Source: Solibacillus sp. FSL K6-1523 (lineage in GTDB: Bacteria; Bacillota; Bacilli; Bacillales_A; Planococcaceae). From it: DNA of 64,000 nt. Location: NCBI RefSeq assembly GCF_038005225.1, contig NZ_JBBOSU010000001.1, positions 2,592,001 to 2,656,000 of the forward strand, read 5' to 3'. A model generated the notes under the pieces. That model did not search any database. It was not told the DNA's origin and saw only the letters and a list, made by a program, of their open reading frames with translations. Below, piece by piece: positions 7,866-17,520 of the stretch. Numbering within the stretch: the first letter of the stretch is position 1; each line of letters begins with the position of its first letter. Made by a program: the position numbers and the translations under genes.

Positions 7866-8324
7866 TTACACGTAATAACCGCCTGATTGTGGAAAATAAT
7901 TCATTAACATTTCCTGTAGCGAGTTGTAAAGTAATTCAACTTCCCAAGAATCATGAAGAAAAATAAAAATCTTCCCTTCTGCATTCATTAAAATTGGATT
8001 CCCAGAGCCATCATCTGAAATAACATAGGCATCTTTCAATTCTTGAGGAATCAAATCTTCTCCGCCTCTTCTAAAACGCTGAGTAAGCTCAACAACAGTT
8101 TCTTTCCCCAATGAACTTCCATTATTAAAAGCATGAATATCAAATCCCGCACAAGCACCTCCAAATAATTTAATAAATTGTATATACTCTACATTAAATT
8201 TTACGTTCAAAACTTGTTCAGCATTCAAAATTTCTTCGTTAGTTGCCGGCTTTCCTCTGAACCCTCCGAACTCAATTTTGTTCAAAAAAGATTCAATTCT
8301 CCCAATAAGATCCTCATTTATCAT
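7866..8324 (-). CDS. SMI1/KNR4 (SUKH) immunity protein
   Basis: A 152-residue SUKH-1 protein: an N-terminal helix, RGKPATNEEILNAEQVLNV, then VEYIQFIKLFGGACAGFDI, then ISDDGSGNPILMN and a C-terminal HDSWEVELLYNSLQEML. These are the usual landmarks of the SMI1/KNR4 fold. SUKH proteins bind and neutralise many unrelated toxin domains. The ATG at 8324 follows AAAGGAAG and overlaps the stop of a degraded toxin frame as ATGA. No intact toxin adjoins it. The 228 bases between this gene and the PoNi-like start at 7636 are AT-rich without a feature I can name. Confidence 0.8.
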   Translation of the reverse strand: MINEDLIGRIESFLNKIEFGGFRGKPATNEEILNAEQVLNVKFNVEYIQFIKLFGGACAGFDIHAFNNGSSLGKETVVELTQRFRRGGEDLIPQELKDAYVISDDGSGNPILMNAEGKIFIFLHDSWEVELLYNSLQEMLMNYFPQSGGYYV

Positions 8325-8500
8325 TTACAACAACTTCCTTTATTCAACAAAGTTTCTTGAGCCTGGTGAGACCAAAATTCTTTCTTCCACTCATTAAATT
8401 CTTTCCTGTTCGTTAAATATCACACACTTTAATAGGGGTGCCGAATGATTGCTAATGCCGATATAGCCATTACCCTAGTCCCATTTCCTTTTACACATGT
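8321..8500 (-). pseudogene. Degraded toxin C-terminal region before the SMI1/KNR4 gene
   Basis: Two overlapping frames each hold part of one protein-like stretch: GNGYIGISNHSAPLLKCVIF followed by NEQERI and a stop, and in a neighbouring frame EWKKEFWSHQAQETLLNKG ending at the ATGA overlap with the SUKH gene. It has the look of a toxin tip broken by an indel. Family not recognised. Confidence 0.35.
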
Positions 8501-8522
8501 TCAAAAAAATGGCATATATATA

Positions 8523-9056
8523 TCACCTAAATTCCGCTTGAATATGCTTGCAAAATTCCAAGAATGAAGGAGCTACAATAATTGCATCTTCAGGATTGTA
8601 ACTTTCTTCGTAATCCATATATTTAATTTCTCCTGTTTGGATATCAATCCAAAAATCATTATCTGCATGATTATCAGCAAAAGGGATATGAAATAGAACA
8701 AAGTTTTCAAAGTCATCAGAGTAGTCAATTCTCCTATCTATTGCTTTTTCAATAGACATCGTGGAAGAAGAATCATCTTCACCTTCGATTAATGGGATAT
8801 GAAAAAAACTACTAATTTCTATCGATAAATAATCCTTATTTGATATTTCATAAAAATTATCGGGGTAGATATATGCTCCTTTAGTAAATACCCCTCCATT
8901 TTTAGCAAGGTAAAACTCTATAAAATCTTTTTTTCCTGGAAACTCATCAGATACTATTTCATTTATCTTAGAAACCGATATATCCTTCCAAGAATCCTCA
9001 AATAAAATGTCATTATTCAGAAATTTATCAATGTTCCCCTTAGAATTGTTATTCAT
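8523..9056 (-). CDS. SUKH-superfamily immunity protein for the HNH toxin
   Basis: A 177-residue protein with SUKH-like order: WKDISVSKINEIVSDEFPGK, an FIEFYLAKNGG turn, then HIPFADNHADNDFWIDIQTG and the closing APSFLEFCKHI helix. It directly follows the HNH toxin module, so it is its likely immunity protein. ATG at 9056 with AAGGTG about ten bases upstream. It looks intact although the toxin in front has a premature stop. Confidence 0.7.
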   Translation of the reverse strand: MNNNSKGNIDKFLNNDILFEDSWKDISVSKINEIVSDEFPGKKDFIEFYLAKNGGVFTKGAYIYPDNFYEISNKDYLSIEISSFFHIPLIEGEDDSSSTMSIEKAIDRRIDYSDDFENFVLFHIPFADNHADNDFWIDIQTGEIKYMDYEESYNPEDAIIVAPSFLEFCKHIQAEFR

Positions 9057-9119
9057 TTAAGTTCTACACCTTACTTTCCCTTTTAATTTATTATTTCTTT
9101 TAGTTGCTTCCGCAACAGC

Positions 9120-10301
9120 TTAAGGTGAACCGTATTTAAAACCTGTATCCTTTTTAAAGTCATCAGCGCCACCGATATGTGGATGTTTATGATAGTCTTA
9201 GTGTACAATTTGCATTCTCATTGTATTTGTCTTAGGATCGTAATCTATATGATGGGCTCGATAATTTTTGCCTGGATCATTTATTCCAGCTTTCTTTGCA
9301 AGTGCTGCCCTATCTTCAAAATATGCTCCTGTTGCATCTATAGTGTATATACCATGTGGATTACTTTGGCTAATAGTTTTGGGGTGTATTACACCTTCAC
9401 CCGTAATTTTAGCTGAAGGAACGAACCCATCATTAAACACCCATGTGACTAGATTGGCTGGAATTTCGAAGCTTTTTTGTAATTTAGCAAGACTTCCTAA
9501 ATCAATCGAATCTTTTTCCGTAAAATATTCATGCAGAATCGTATTCCCATCCCACACAAATTGCATTGTTTTTTCATCGGTACGCTTCTCAATCCGCCTA
9601 CCCAGTGAATCATATTTGAACGTAACTTCGGTCTGATCTGATTTAATGACTTTTGACATCATCCTATTGCCATAATTCTCGAATGTCCACGTATCCTCAT
9701 TATTTTCAACCTTCTGAATGAGATTTCCTTCTTCATCATAAGAGATTGTGGTCTCTTTCGTTTCATACAAGTTCCCGACATCATCGACATTGCGGTGTAA
9801 GAAGTCAAATTGATTGCCTTGATTGGACCAAACGAGGTTACTGAATTCATCATAACCATAAGTTGTTCGTCCAGCAGTTAACTCATTGACCATGCCTTTT
9901 AAGCGATGATTGACGTCCCATTGATAGACGCGTCTGCGTGTATAACGGTTTTGGCTGCTAATTCGATGGTTGGTTGGTCTACCAGTTATGTCATATTGCC
10001 ATTGGCTGATAACATTTCCGGGTAAGATACGTTCGATTTCTTGGCCGAGTTCGTTGTATTGCATTGCGGCTGTCCACTGCGCTTGATCTGCGCGAGAAGC
10101 GGTGATTTGCGAGACATTTCCCATTTCATTACGCACAACATCGATGTTTGCGCCAAGACTACTTGTAACCTGTGAACGGCTACCTAATTCATCATAACTA
10201 CTCGCAATCCAGTGATCATTCTGCCATTCTTTGATTACTTGACCAGCTTGATTTCGCTCCAACTTTACGGTCACGTGCTCATTTTCAGTCTCCATTAACA
10301 T
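9120..10301 (-). pseudogene. Orphan Rhs fragment A with HNH (AHH/WHH-like) nuclease tip, nonsense-interrupted
   Basis: The 5' end is cut inside the Rhs core at METENEHV, equivalent to about residue 1310 of the full gene. YD repeats follow. The usual RHS core-associated domain is missing: the frame passes from SAKITGEG straight into an HNH toxin with NYRAHHIDYDPKTNTMRMQ. A TAA at 9198-9200 interrupts the domain, but the same frame continues as DYHKHPHIGGADDFKKDTG then FKYGSP to a stop at 9120, which is the normal end of such nucleases. The toxin therefore lost its last HNH histidines by one nonsense change. The SUKH immunity gene follows. Confidence 0.75.
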
Positions 10302-10346
10302 ACATCCGCAGACATAAAACCTACATTTTTCACATAAATATTTTAA

Positions 10347-10403
10347 CGAAAAAAAACCTCCAAATTAATTCAGTTTAAGTCTTTGCCGAATAAATTTGGA
10401 GGT
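10347..10403 (-). terminator. Terminator between the LRR gene and Rhs fragment A
   Basis: A 16-base stem, ACCTCCAAATTTATTC with one mismatch in its partner arm, followed on the minus strand by a run of eight T. It ends transcription of the LRR gene 46 bases before the truncated Rhs frame begins. Confidence 0.8.
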
Positions 10404-10504
10404 GTGGTATTTCAGGATGATCCACTCTCAATAGTCACATTTGTACGAGCGACTGTGCATTATAGATTCTACATTCTCAAATTTAAATACCAGTAGAAAA
10501 TACT

Positions 10505-11368
10505 TTAAAAGAAATTTCTTTCTCGCAACAAATTATTTATTTCATCTCTTTTGTGAGAGTAATGCCTCTTCTCAGGGTGAAATGAAACTTCTCTTAATGA
10601 TGGACATTCTAACAATGGTGATAAATCCCCATCTTTACAATTCCAAAAATTTATTTTCTGCAGATTCTTCATAGATTTTACAAATTCAAGAGAATCAACA
10701 TCTGAAATCAGTAAATCTTTTATAGTACTATTGCCTTTCAAAAATGATAGGTCAGTAAATTTTTTACATTTTTCGATATAAAGTCTTTCAAGTCCTTTTA
10801 GTTTACTAAGAGCGTGTGCATCTTCTAGATTGTTTAAATACTGGAACATACACTCTTTCAAAGAATCTAAATCCTCTATCCCAGTCAAAGAAATTAGCTT
10901 GGTCGAGTTATCCAGACGCAAATATTCTAATGATTTTAGTGAACAAAACTCCTTACAATCCAGATTAATATATCTTATTGCGTATAAACTTTTTAAATTT
11001 ACTAGTTTATCTAAGTTAAAATAGGAATCTTTTTTAATAACAACCTCTTGTAATTTTTCGAAATAGTTCAAATCAAGATTTATTGGCTGAGCAAGTGTGA
11101 TTTCTGTAAGATTAGTTAATGTAGATAATGCTTCTATATTTTGATAACCGAGTAATTTAAAACTATCGCCTATCCGCAATCGTTTGATAAATGTTTTGTT
11201 GTTGAAAGATGAAAAATCTAAATGACATTTCAAATCCGCTCTAGAATTCATACTAGTGATTCGAATTGAATGATAATTTTCCTTCTCAGCAATCAATAAT
11301 CCTTCCACAAGGAAAAGTGGGTCTATTTCAAAATAACCAATACTATCATTAAATGCATAGCTCCTCAT
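10505..11368 (-). CDS. Leucine-rich-repeat protein, probable orphan immunity protein
   Basis: A 287-residue protein made of about nine irregular 22-24-residue leucine-rich repeats, for example LEYLRLDNSTKLISLTGI and LERLYIEKCKKFTDLSFL. No signal peptide or membrane segment, so it is cytoplasmic. It resembles the LRR protein at 12,084 that follows the GIY-YIG toxin. Start at the ATG at 11368 after AAGGTGGT. No toxin domain precedes it: insertion-sequence debris lies directly upstream, so its partner was probably removed by transposition. The immunity role is inferred from context only. Confidence 0.6.
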   Translation of the reverse strand: MRSYAFNDSIGYFEIDPLFLVEGLLIAEKENYHSIRITSMNSRADLKCHLDFSSFNNKTFIKRLRIGDSFKLLGYQNIEALSTLTNLTEITLAQPINLDLNYFEKLQEVVIKKDSYFNLDKLVNLKSLYAIRYINLDCKEFCSLKSLEYLRLDNSTKLISLTGIEDLDSLKECMFQYLNNLEDAHALSKLKGLERLYIEKCKKFTDLSFLKGNSTIKDLLISDVDSLEFVKSMKNLQKINFWNCKDGDLSPLLECPSLREVSFHPEKRHYSHKRDEINNLLRERNFF

Positions 11369-11573
11369 TATTTACAACCACCTTTTATGACAGTTCGTTT
11401 TTTTATTCCAGAACTCGTTTCATTATAATGCTCTCTCATCACTAGCGTCGCATTAAAATAATTCGGCGCTATAATTAAACGAAATATTCTATAATATAAA
11501 TCGTGCATAAAAAAATCCTTTATAATGGTTGAGCGGTAGTAAACTACCCAAATCCAAAATAAAGGACAATCGT

Positions 11574-11681
11574 ATAGATAAGTTTACACGAAAAACATCA
11601 TTTGAACAATGGTTTTCACCGATTTTCTACACAAAACTAGAGGAATTGGTTGAAATCTATCGTAAGCCCACTGTAAAATAA
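11574..11681 (+). pseudogene. Fragment of an IS4-like transposase N-terminus
   Basis: An open stretch of 35 codons begins IDKFTRKTSFEQWFSPIFY, resembling the start of IS4-family transposases, and stops soon after KPTVK. There is no valid start codon in frame and the rest of the enzyme is absent. The opposite orientation to the toxin genes and the neighbouring IS66 scrap point to old insertions between two immunity genes. Confidence 0.4.
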
Positions 11682-11721
11682 GCTATGACTTCTAACTTTT
11701 CCACTGTAATGGACTGACTGT

Positions 11722-11835
11722 TCAATTACGGAGTGACCCACTTTTCATTTGTAAAATACAAACGCTTACTTTACCACTTGTATGGAAAGCTTGTATGCGA
11801 GATTGCCACATCAGATGACGTTCTGATTGTTTCAT
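11722..11835 (-). pseudogene. Fragment of IS66-family accessory protein TnpA
   Basis: Starts at an ATG after GGAGG and reads MKQSERHLMWQSRIQAFHTS then GKVSVCILQ. This matches the beginning of IS66 TnpA-type proteins (W-Q-x-R-I-x-A-F-x-x-SG) but loses the conserved C-terminal part and stops after 37 codons. The remainder of 11,369-12,083 holds no other gene I can support; a short frame at 11,915-12,127 has no homology signs. Confidence 0.5.
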
Positions 11836-12083
11836 AAAAAAACCTCCAACTTCATTCATTTTCATGATTATCTCATGTCCATTGAAATCGTTGAAGGTGA
11901 GTTATATTTGTCGCTCACTCTTGTTTAAAAGAAAAACTAAAAATATCATCCAGTAAAAGGATTTTTGCTACTCCTTTGATTTGAAATTTATTACAAGTAT
12001 AGCTACCAAAGATTAGCTCTTTTCTGCAGCAAGATTTCGAGTAAAAATGAAAAACCTTTTTGAGACAATTAACCCCCAAAAAA

Positions 12084-12956
12084 TTAGTTTTTAATACCAA
12101 AATCATTAAATAAACTCTTTTGTTCAAGTGTTACATCATAGTGATTTTCAATAGGTACATTAAATGCCTTTAAACTTTCCTTATCCATTAACCAAGATAG
12201 TTCACCATCTTCTATAAAAGTATCTGATACTAACCATATCGTTTCCAACTTTTTTAGTTTATCCAGAAACTTTAATGTTGGTATTTTCCCACATGAATCA
12301 ATCTTAAGATGCTTTAAGTTCGGAAGTGTGCTGATAACTTCCCAATCAGTTATCTTCTTGCAGTTTTGAATTCTTAATTCTGTAATCGAAGAGTTGTTTT
12401 TAATCCCGTCAATTGACTCTAATTTTCTCAGATATCGTAATTCTAGGCGCTCTATTTCTTTTAAATCTTTTAATCCATCTATATTTTGAATTGGAGACGA
12501 CCAGATTTCTAACATCTGTAGTTTTTTCAATTTAGTAAACTCGTCTGTATTCTTTTTTTTGTAATGATGAATTACTAAACGTTTTAAATTAACACAGTCA
12601 AAAATGTTTTTAATTTTTTTGTTGTACAAAACAAATAAATCTTGTAACTTTGATAGTTTTGATAAGTCTAGGCTTTCTTCACAGACTCCTTTTAAACTGA
12701 GATACTCTAAGTTGACTAGTTTTTCGATAGCTTTCAAATTTTCATAACCAGTTCTACCTAATTCTAAGAATTCTAATTGAGTTAATTCACTTAAAAAATC
12801 TATATTTGGTAAAAACTCATCTTCCATCTCTAAAGATATTCCATTAATATCTTGATCCACTAAAAATTTTTTCTCATCTATATCTATAGATTTAGATTTT
12901 TGGACAATGATATTATAATTTTTAAAATCAGTTTCTACATTAATTGCATTATACAT
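12084..12956 (-). CDS. Leucine-rich-repeat immunity protein for the GIY-YIG toxin
   Basis: A 290-residue protein if begun at the ATG at 12956, which follows AAGGAGG; the longer frame upstream overlaps the toxin without a better site. It contains about eight leucine-rich repeats, such as LEYLSLKGVCEESLDLSKL and LEIWSSPIQNIDGLKDL. It starts 14 bases after the stop of the GIY-YIG toxin, so it is the natural immunity candidate. LRR proteins are used as immunity proteins in other polymorphic toxin systems, but this exact pairing is inference. Confidence 0.65.
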   Translation of the reverse strand: MYNAINVETDFKNYNIIVQKSKSIDIDEKKFLVDQDINGISLEMEDEFLPNIDFLSELTQLEFLELGRTGYENLKAIEKLVNLEYLSLKGVCEESLDLSKLSKLQDLFVLYNKKIKNIFDCVNLKRLVIHHYKKKNTDEFTKLKKLQMLEIWSSPIQNIDGLKDLKEIERLELRYLRKLESIDGIKNNSSITELRIQNCKKITDWEVISTLPNLKHLKIDSCGKIPTLKFLDKLKKLETIWLVSDTFIEDGELSWLMDKESLKAFNVPIENHYDVTLEQKSLFNDFGIKN

Positions 12957-12969
12957 TTGTTTTTCCTCC

Positions 12970-14645
12970 TTAAGACTTACATTTAGCACTTTTCTTGATG
13001 TTTTGTCCAGGGCTGTTAATTTTATTAGAAAGTTTTATTTTTTTAGGATTAAAGTCTCTTGATTCGTATTTTTTCATTAAATCATCCTCTAGTTTAAATA
13101 AGTCTTCATCTGTTAAAGCATTAGGATCATGGATAAAGCCAATTTTATCTAAATTAGCTGGTATTAGCTTCTCTTTGTTTAGATGTTGATACAATCTCTT
13201 ATAAAGATTTTTTGCCTTCCCGACATACATTCTATCTCCTTCTGGGAAGAAATAGACGCCACCTTTTTTAGCAAAAGGACCTAATAACTCTTTTAAGAAC
13301 AATCTATCCTCATATCTAGTTGGCTTAAATCCGACTAAATCAAACTCTGTCAGAGGATCATAAACATACCCATACAACGTAGGTTTCCCACCAGCAAGTC
13401 CAATCGGGTCAATCTGCGTATAATTTCCTTGCTCCGGGTCGTAGTATCTGAATCGGTTATAATACAATCCAATTTCTACATCTTCATACTGCCCTTGATA
13501 CCTAAACGGAATGAAGTCCTTCTTACCCGTAAATCCTTCCACGCGTCCATAAATATCGAGCTCCGCAGACCAAACTTTATTCCCTTTTTCGTCATAAGCT
13601 TCAACAGGCGTGCCAAGATAATCACTAATAATACTATAGTTACCTTGACTTGTAATTTTAGCTGAAGGGACAAACCCATCATTAAATACCCATGTCACTA
13701 GATTGGCTGGGATTTCGGAGTTGTTTTGTGATTCAGCTAGACTTTCTAATTCAACTGAATCTTTCTCTGTAAAATACTCATGCAGAATGGTGTTCCCGTC
13801 CCACACGAATTGCATGGTTTTTTCGTTAGAACACTTCTCAACCCGCCTACCCATCGAATCATACTTGAACGTAACTTCGGTCTGATCTGGTTTTATGACT
13901 TTCGACATCATGCCATTGCCATAATACTCGTACTGCCACGTATCCCCATTCTTTTCGACCTTCTGAACGAGATTTCCTTCTTCATCGTACGAAAATTTGG
14001 CTTCTCTCGTTTCGAGTAGTCTACTTCCAGCACCATAAACGCGGTCTTTCTTGTCTTTCGTCTCATACAAGTTCCCGACATCATCAACACTGCGGTGTAA
14101 GAAGTCGAATTGATTGCCTTGATTGGACCAAACAAGATTGCTAAATTCATCATAGCCATAAGTTGTACGTCCAGCGGTTAACTCGTTGACCATACCTTTT
14201 AAGCGATGATTGACGTCCCAATAGTAGAAACTCGTATGACCTAAACTATCGGTAATCTCGTTATAACCTTCAAAATACGCAAGCTCACCCGCTAGGACAT
14301 TGCCATCTCCCCATGTTTTCACAACGCGTGCCCCTGTTGTTGGACCGTCGTAGCGCCAGTAGAAGGAATTTTTATTGCGGTCTATTTTTTGCATCATTAA
14401 ATGGTTATGATAATGAATATTTGTACTTTGCCCTAATGCATCTTGGATTTCCACTAAATCTTGAACATCATTGTAGGCATAGCGCACCAGCACCTCACGA
14501 CTCATCTGGTGACATAGGGTAACCTCTGTCATTCTGCCTATCTCATTGGTCGTCACTTCAAGTATCCTACCGACACTATCCGTTACTTGAGATAAAAAGC
14601 CTTTTACATTGTACGAAAATTGAATGCGATGATTTTGTTCGTTTC
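12970..14645 (-). CDS. Orphan Rhs fragment B with GIY-YIG nuclease toxin
   Basis: Homology to the full Rhs gene starts abruptly at about 14645 (VRNEQNHRIQF, matching VKSEQDHRIQF) without a start codon; an in-frame ATG-like start appears at 14556. The core has an internal in-frame deletion: TSFYYY of the parent is joined to WDVNHRLKG, removing roughly 445 residues. The RHS core-associated domain (FRYYDPEQGNYTQIDP) is intact. The tip is a clear GIY-YIG endonuclease, GGVYFFPEGDRMYVGKAKN followed by KRLYQHL and a later conserved glutamate. A terminator precedes the module and an LRR immunity gene follows. Confidence 0.8.
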
Positions 14646-14649
14646 TTAC

Positions 14650-14702
14650 GCAAAAAACATATGTTAAGAAAATGATTATGCCATCTTCTTTACATATGTT
14701 TT
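14650..14702 (-). terminator. Terminator directly abutting Rhs fragment B
   Basis: Arms at 14654-14674 and 14682-14702 pair over 19 of 21 positions, and on the minus strand end in TTTTTT. The truncated Rhs homology begins within about five bases. It serves the immunity gene at 14,740. A related hairpin sharing AAAACATATGT lies at 16911. Confidence 0.75.
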
Positions 14703-14739
14703 GGGATCTTTGTAAATTAGCTTATATAAAATATTAAAG

Positions 14740-15138
14740 TTATTCAACAATCCAGCTAATTATTATCTTTTTCACCTTTTCCAAATTATGACTATTTAAT
14801 GTACAAACTATTACTAGTTCGTTTAGGATACCTTTTGAATCAGCAGTACTATTTCTCCAAGAGGTAAATACGTCCCCATCAATTGGATCTTCTTGAATAA
14901 CCCTTATTATTCGCCCATCCTTTCTAGATTTTGCTGAAAATATCGGGTTTCCATCCATCATTTTCTTTCCATTACTGAAAGTAGTTTTATAAAATGGACT
15001 TATCCAATCGCTACTATTAATATTTTCTGTATCTAGCCACATAAAAAATATTTTCATCCAATAACTTTCTAAAGCATGGTATACAACATCATCATTTAAA
15101 AAATTATCATAAAAGTGGATACTATTCCCTTTATCCAG
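14740..15138 (-). CDS. Probable immunity protein of Rhs fragment C
   Basis: A protein of about 132 residues with two alternating helix/strand halves and tryptophans at SYWMKIFFMWLD and TSWRNST. I do not recognise the family. It follows, and slightly overlaps, the toxin of fragment C. The start is unusual: GGAGGAGG lies nine bases before an in-frame CTG at 15138, while the in-frame GTG at 15147 touches the ribosome binding site directly and no ATG is available before residue 20 or so. A CTG start is therefore the best fit. Confidence 0.55.
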   Translation of the reverse strand: MDKGNSIHFYDNFLNDDVVYHALESYWMKIFFMWLDTENINSSDWISPFYKTTFSNGKKMMDGNPIFSAKSRKDGRIIRVIQEDPIDGDVFTSWRNSTADSKGILNELVIVCTLNSHNLEKVKKIIISWIVE

Positions 15139-16770
15139 GACAAACACCTCCTCCAGTACTAGGAACAAACGCCTTTCCTTTTATGACCTCTATATCTATT
15201 CTTTCATGTGCCGTTCCCTTTACTAAAAATGTTTTACTTAATGATGCATCTATTCCACCAATTTTACCGCCATTTGTAATGTACTTTCTAGCCTTATCTA
15301 ATTCATTTTTTCTTAATCTTTTGTCTTTATTGCTTAGTTTACTCTCCAATTCATCTAACATTTCTAAGGCTTCAGATACAGTTGGTGGATGATTTTGAGA
15401 CCACGAAATGGACTCCTCAAGTTTTACACCCTGGGCTTGAATCCTACCTCTATGTGTATTTAATCCAAAAGGATCAATAAATACATTTGGATCCCCAACA
15501 TACCCATAAAGCGTAGGATTCCCACCAGCAAGTCCAATCGGGTCTATCTGCGTATAATTTCCTTGCTCCGGGTCGTAATATCTGAATCGGTTATAATACA
15601 ATCCAATCTCTACATCTTCATACTGCCCTTGATATCTAAACGGAATGAAATCCTTCACACCTGCAAATTCTTCCATGCGTCCATAAATATCAAGCTCTGC
15701 CGACCAAACTCTATTGCCATCTTCATCATAAGCTTCAACAAGCGTGCCAAGATAATCACTAATAATGCTGTAATTACCTTCATTCGTGATTTTAGCTGAA
15801 GGGACAAATCCGTCATTAAACACCCATGTAACTAGATTGGCTGGGATTTCGGAGTTATTCTGTGACCCCGCAAGACTTTCCAATTTAGCTGAATCATTCT
15901 TTGAAAAATACTCATGCAGAATGGTATTCCCGTCCCACACGAATTGCATTGTTTTTTCATCGGTACGCTTCTCTATCCGCCTACCAAATGAATCATATTT
16001 GAAAGTAACTTCCGTCTGATCTGGTTTAATGACCTTCAACATCATTCCACTGCCATAATACTCGTACTGCCACGTATCCCCATTCTTTTCGACCTTCTGA
16101 ATGAGATTCCCTTCTTCATCGTACGAAAATTTAGCTTCTCTCGTTTCAAGCAGTCTACTTCCAGCACCATATACGCGGTCTTTCTTGTCTTTCGTCTCAT
16201 ACAAATTCCCGACATCATCAACACTGCGGTGTAAGAAGTCAAATTGATTGCCTTGATTGGACCAGACAAGATTGCTGAATTCATCATAACCATAAGTTGT
16301 TCGTCCAGCAGTTAACTCGTTGACCATGCCTTTTAAGCGATGATTGACGTCCCATTGGTAAACGCGTCTGCGTGTATGACGGTTTTGGCTGCTAATTCGA
16401 TGGTTGGTTGGTCTACCAGTTATGTCATATTGCCATTGGCTAATAACATTCCCAGGTAAGATTCGCTCAATTTCTTGACCGAGTTCGTTGTACTGCATTG
16501 CGGCAGTCCATTGTTGTTGATCTGCATGGGAGGCTTTAATTTGTGCAACATTCCCCATCGTATTTCGTTCAACATCAATTTTTGCGCCGAGGCTACTCGT
16601 AACCTGTGAACGGCTACCTAATTCATCATAACTACTCGCAATCCAATGGTCATTCTGCCATTCCTTAATTACTTGTCCAGATTGGTCTCGTTCTTGCTTG
16701 ATCGTCACATGCTCATTGGCCGTTTCTAGTAGTGAACCATTCTTGTCATAGCCAAACGTTTCCCAGGCTT
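15131..16770 (-). CDS. Orphan Rhs fragment C with an unassigned toxin tip
   Basis: Rhs homology starts at about 16770 (AWETFGYDKNGSLLET) without its own start; the first usable methionine-type start is at 16708. The YD repeats and RHS core-associated domain end in the cleavage-type motif IDPFGL. The 110-residue tip reads GRIQAQGVKLEESISWSQ, then PPTVSEALEMLDELESKL and, near the end, GTAHERIDIEVIKGKAFVP. A conserved-looking HERIDIE with a C-terminal lysine suggests an enzyme, but I cannot place the family. The immunity gene overlaps its stop codon. Confidence 0.75.
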
Positions 16771-16910
16771 TGATGGTATTAATACAAGTATGGTCTCATT
16801 GAATTTTCAAATTAAAAAACCAACATTTTTTACAAAATGGATTAATATTCATCCTCTATAAAATCTTGAAGAAAATATGGTCTAATTAAGGTTGGTTAAT
16901 AATCACATGA

Positions 16911-16959
16911 AAAAACATATATAATGAAAGACTACAACGTCCTCTTTACATATGTTTTT
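16911..16959 (-). terminator. Terminator upstream of Rhs fragment C
   Basis: An imperfect hairpin with outer arms AAAAACATAT and ATATGTTTTT, followed on the minus strand by TTTTTT. It lies after the immunity gene at 17,037 and about 140 bases before the truncated Rhs. The outer stem matches the hairpin at 14,650, so the two look like related copies. Confidence 0.65.
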
Positions 16960-17036
16960 AATTTCTTTATTTGGTAAAATAGAATAAAATTCCACTTAAA
17001 CTCTTATCTAAATGTTAAACTAACATAATACTATCT

Positions 17037-17495
17037 CTATTTATCAAGATCTACAGACCAATCGATCTCTTCATTAAACCAATTACACAATTTAGTAGAA
17101 CCATTATCCATTTTCAAAGGAATCTCACTTGCCCACTTTTTAATGTCACTTATGAACATCTCTTTTTCAAGCCCTTTAAAGTTGTGTTTTTCTAACGCAA
17201 TGTTTAGAAACTCTAAAAATAGATTCCCCAAATAATACCTTTGCTCTACTTTATACATTTTTTCATATTCTTCTACCGTAACTGCAATATCGATTGTCAG
17301 ATAGTTATCTTTTTTAGTATATCTAATAAATGACTTTCTTCCATATGATTCAGGTAAGCACCTAAAGGCTATCCCAATCGAAACATTGACATGCTTATAT
17401 TTTGAATTTATATTAGATTCCAATGCTTTTCTTAATTCACTAGCTAATTCACCGACTCTCGCACCTGCCGTGTCTGTAACTATTGAAAAATCCAT
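17037..17495 (-). CDS. Probable immunity protein of Rhs fragment D
   Basis: A 152-residue protein beginning MDFSIVTDTAGARVGELAS, with a beta-strand-rich middle (VNVSIGIAFRCLPES, DNYLTIDIAV) and a helical C-terminal half. The ATG at 17495 follows GAGGGAG. It lies 25 bases after the URI-like toxin of fragment D. The gene position gives the role; the family is not one I can name with confidence. Confidence 0.55.
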   Translation of the reverse strand: MDFSIVTDTAGARVGELASELRKALESNINSKYKHVNVSIGIAFRCLPESYGRKSFIRYTKKDNYLTIDIAVTVEEYEKMYKVEQRYYLGNLFLEFLNIALEKHNFKGLEKEMFISDIKKWASEIPLKMDNGSTKLCNWFNEEIDWSVDLDK

Positions 17496-17520
17496 ACAAC
17501 ATACTCCCTCTATAACTTAT

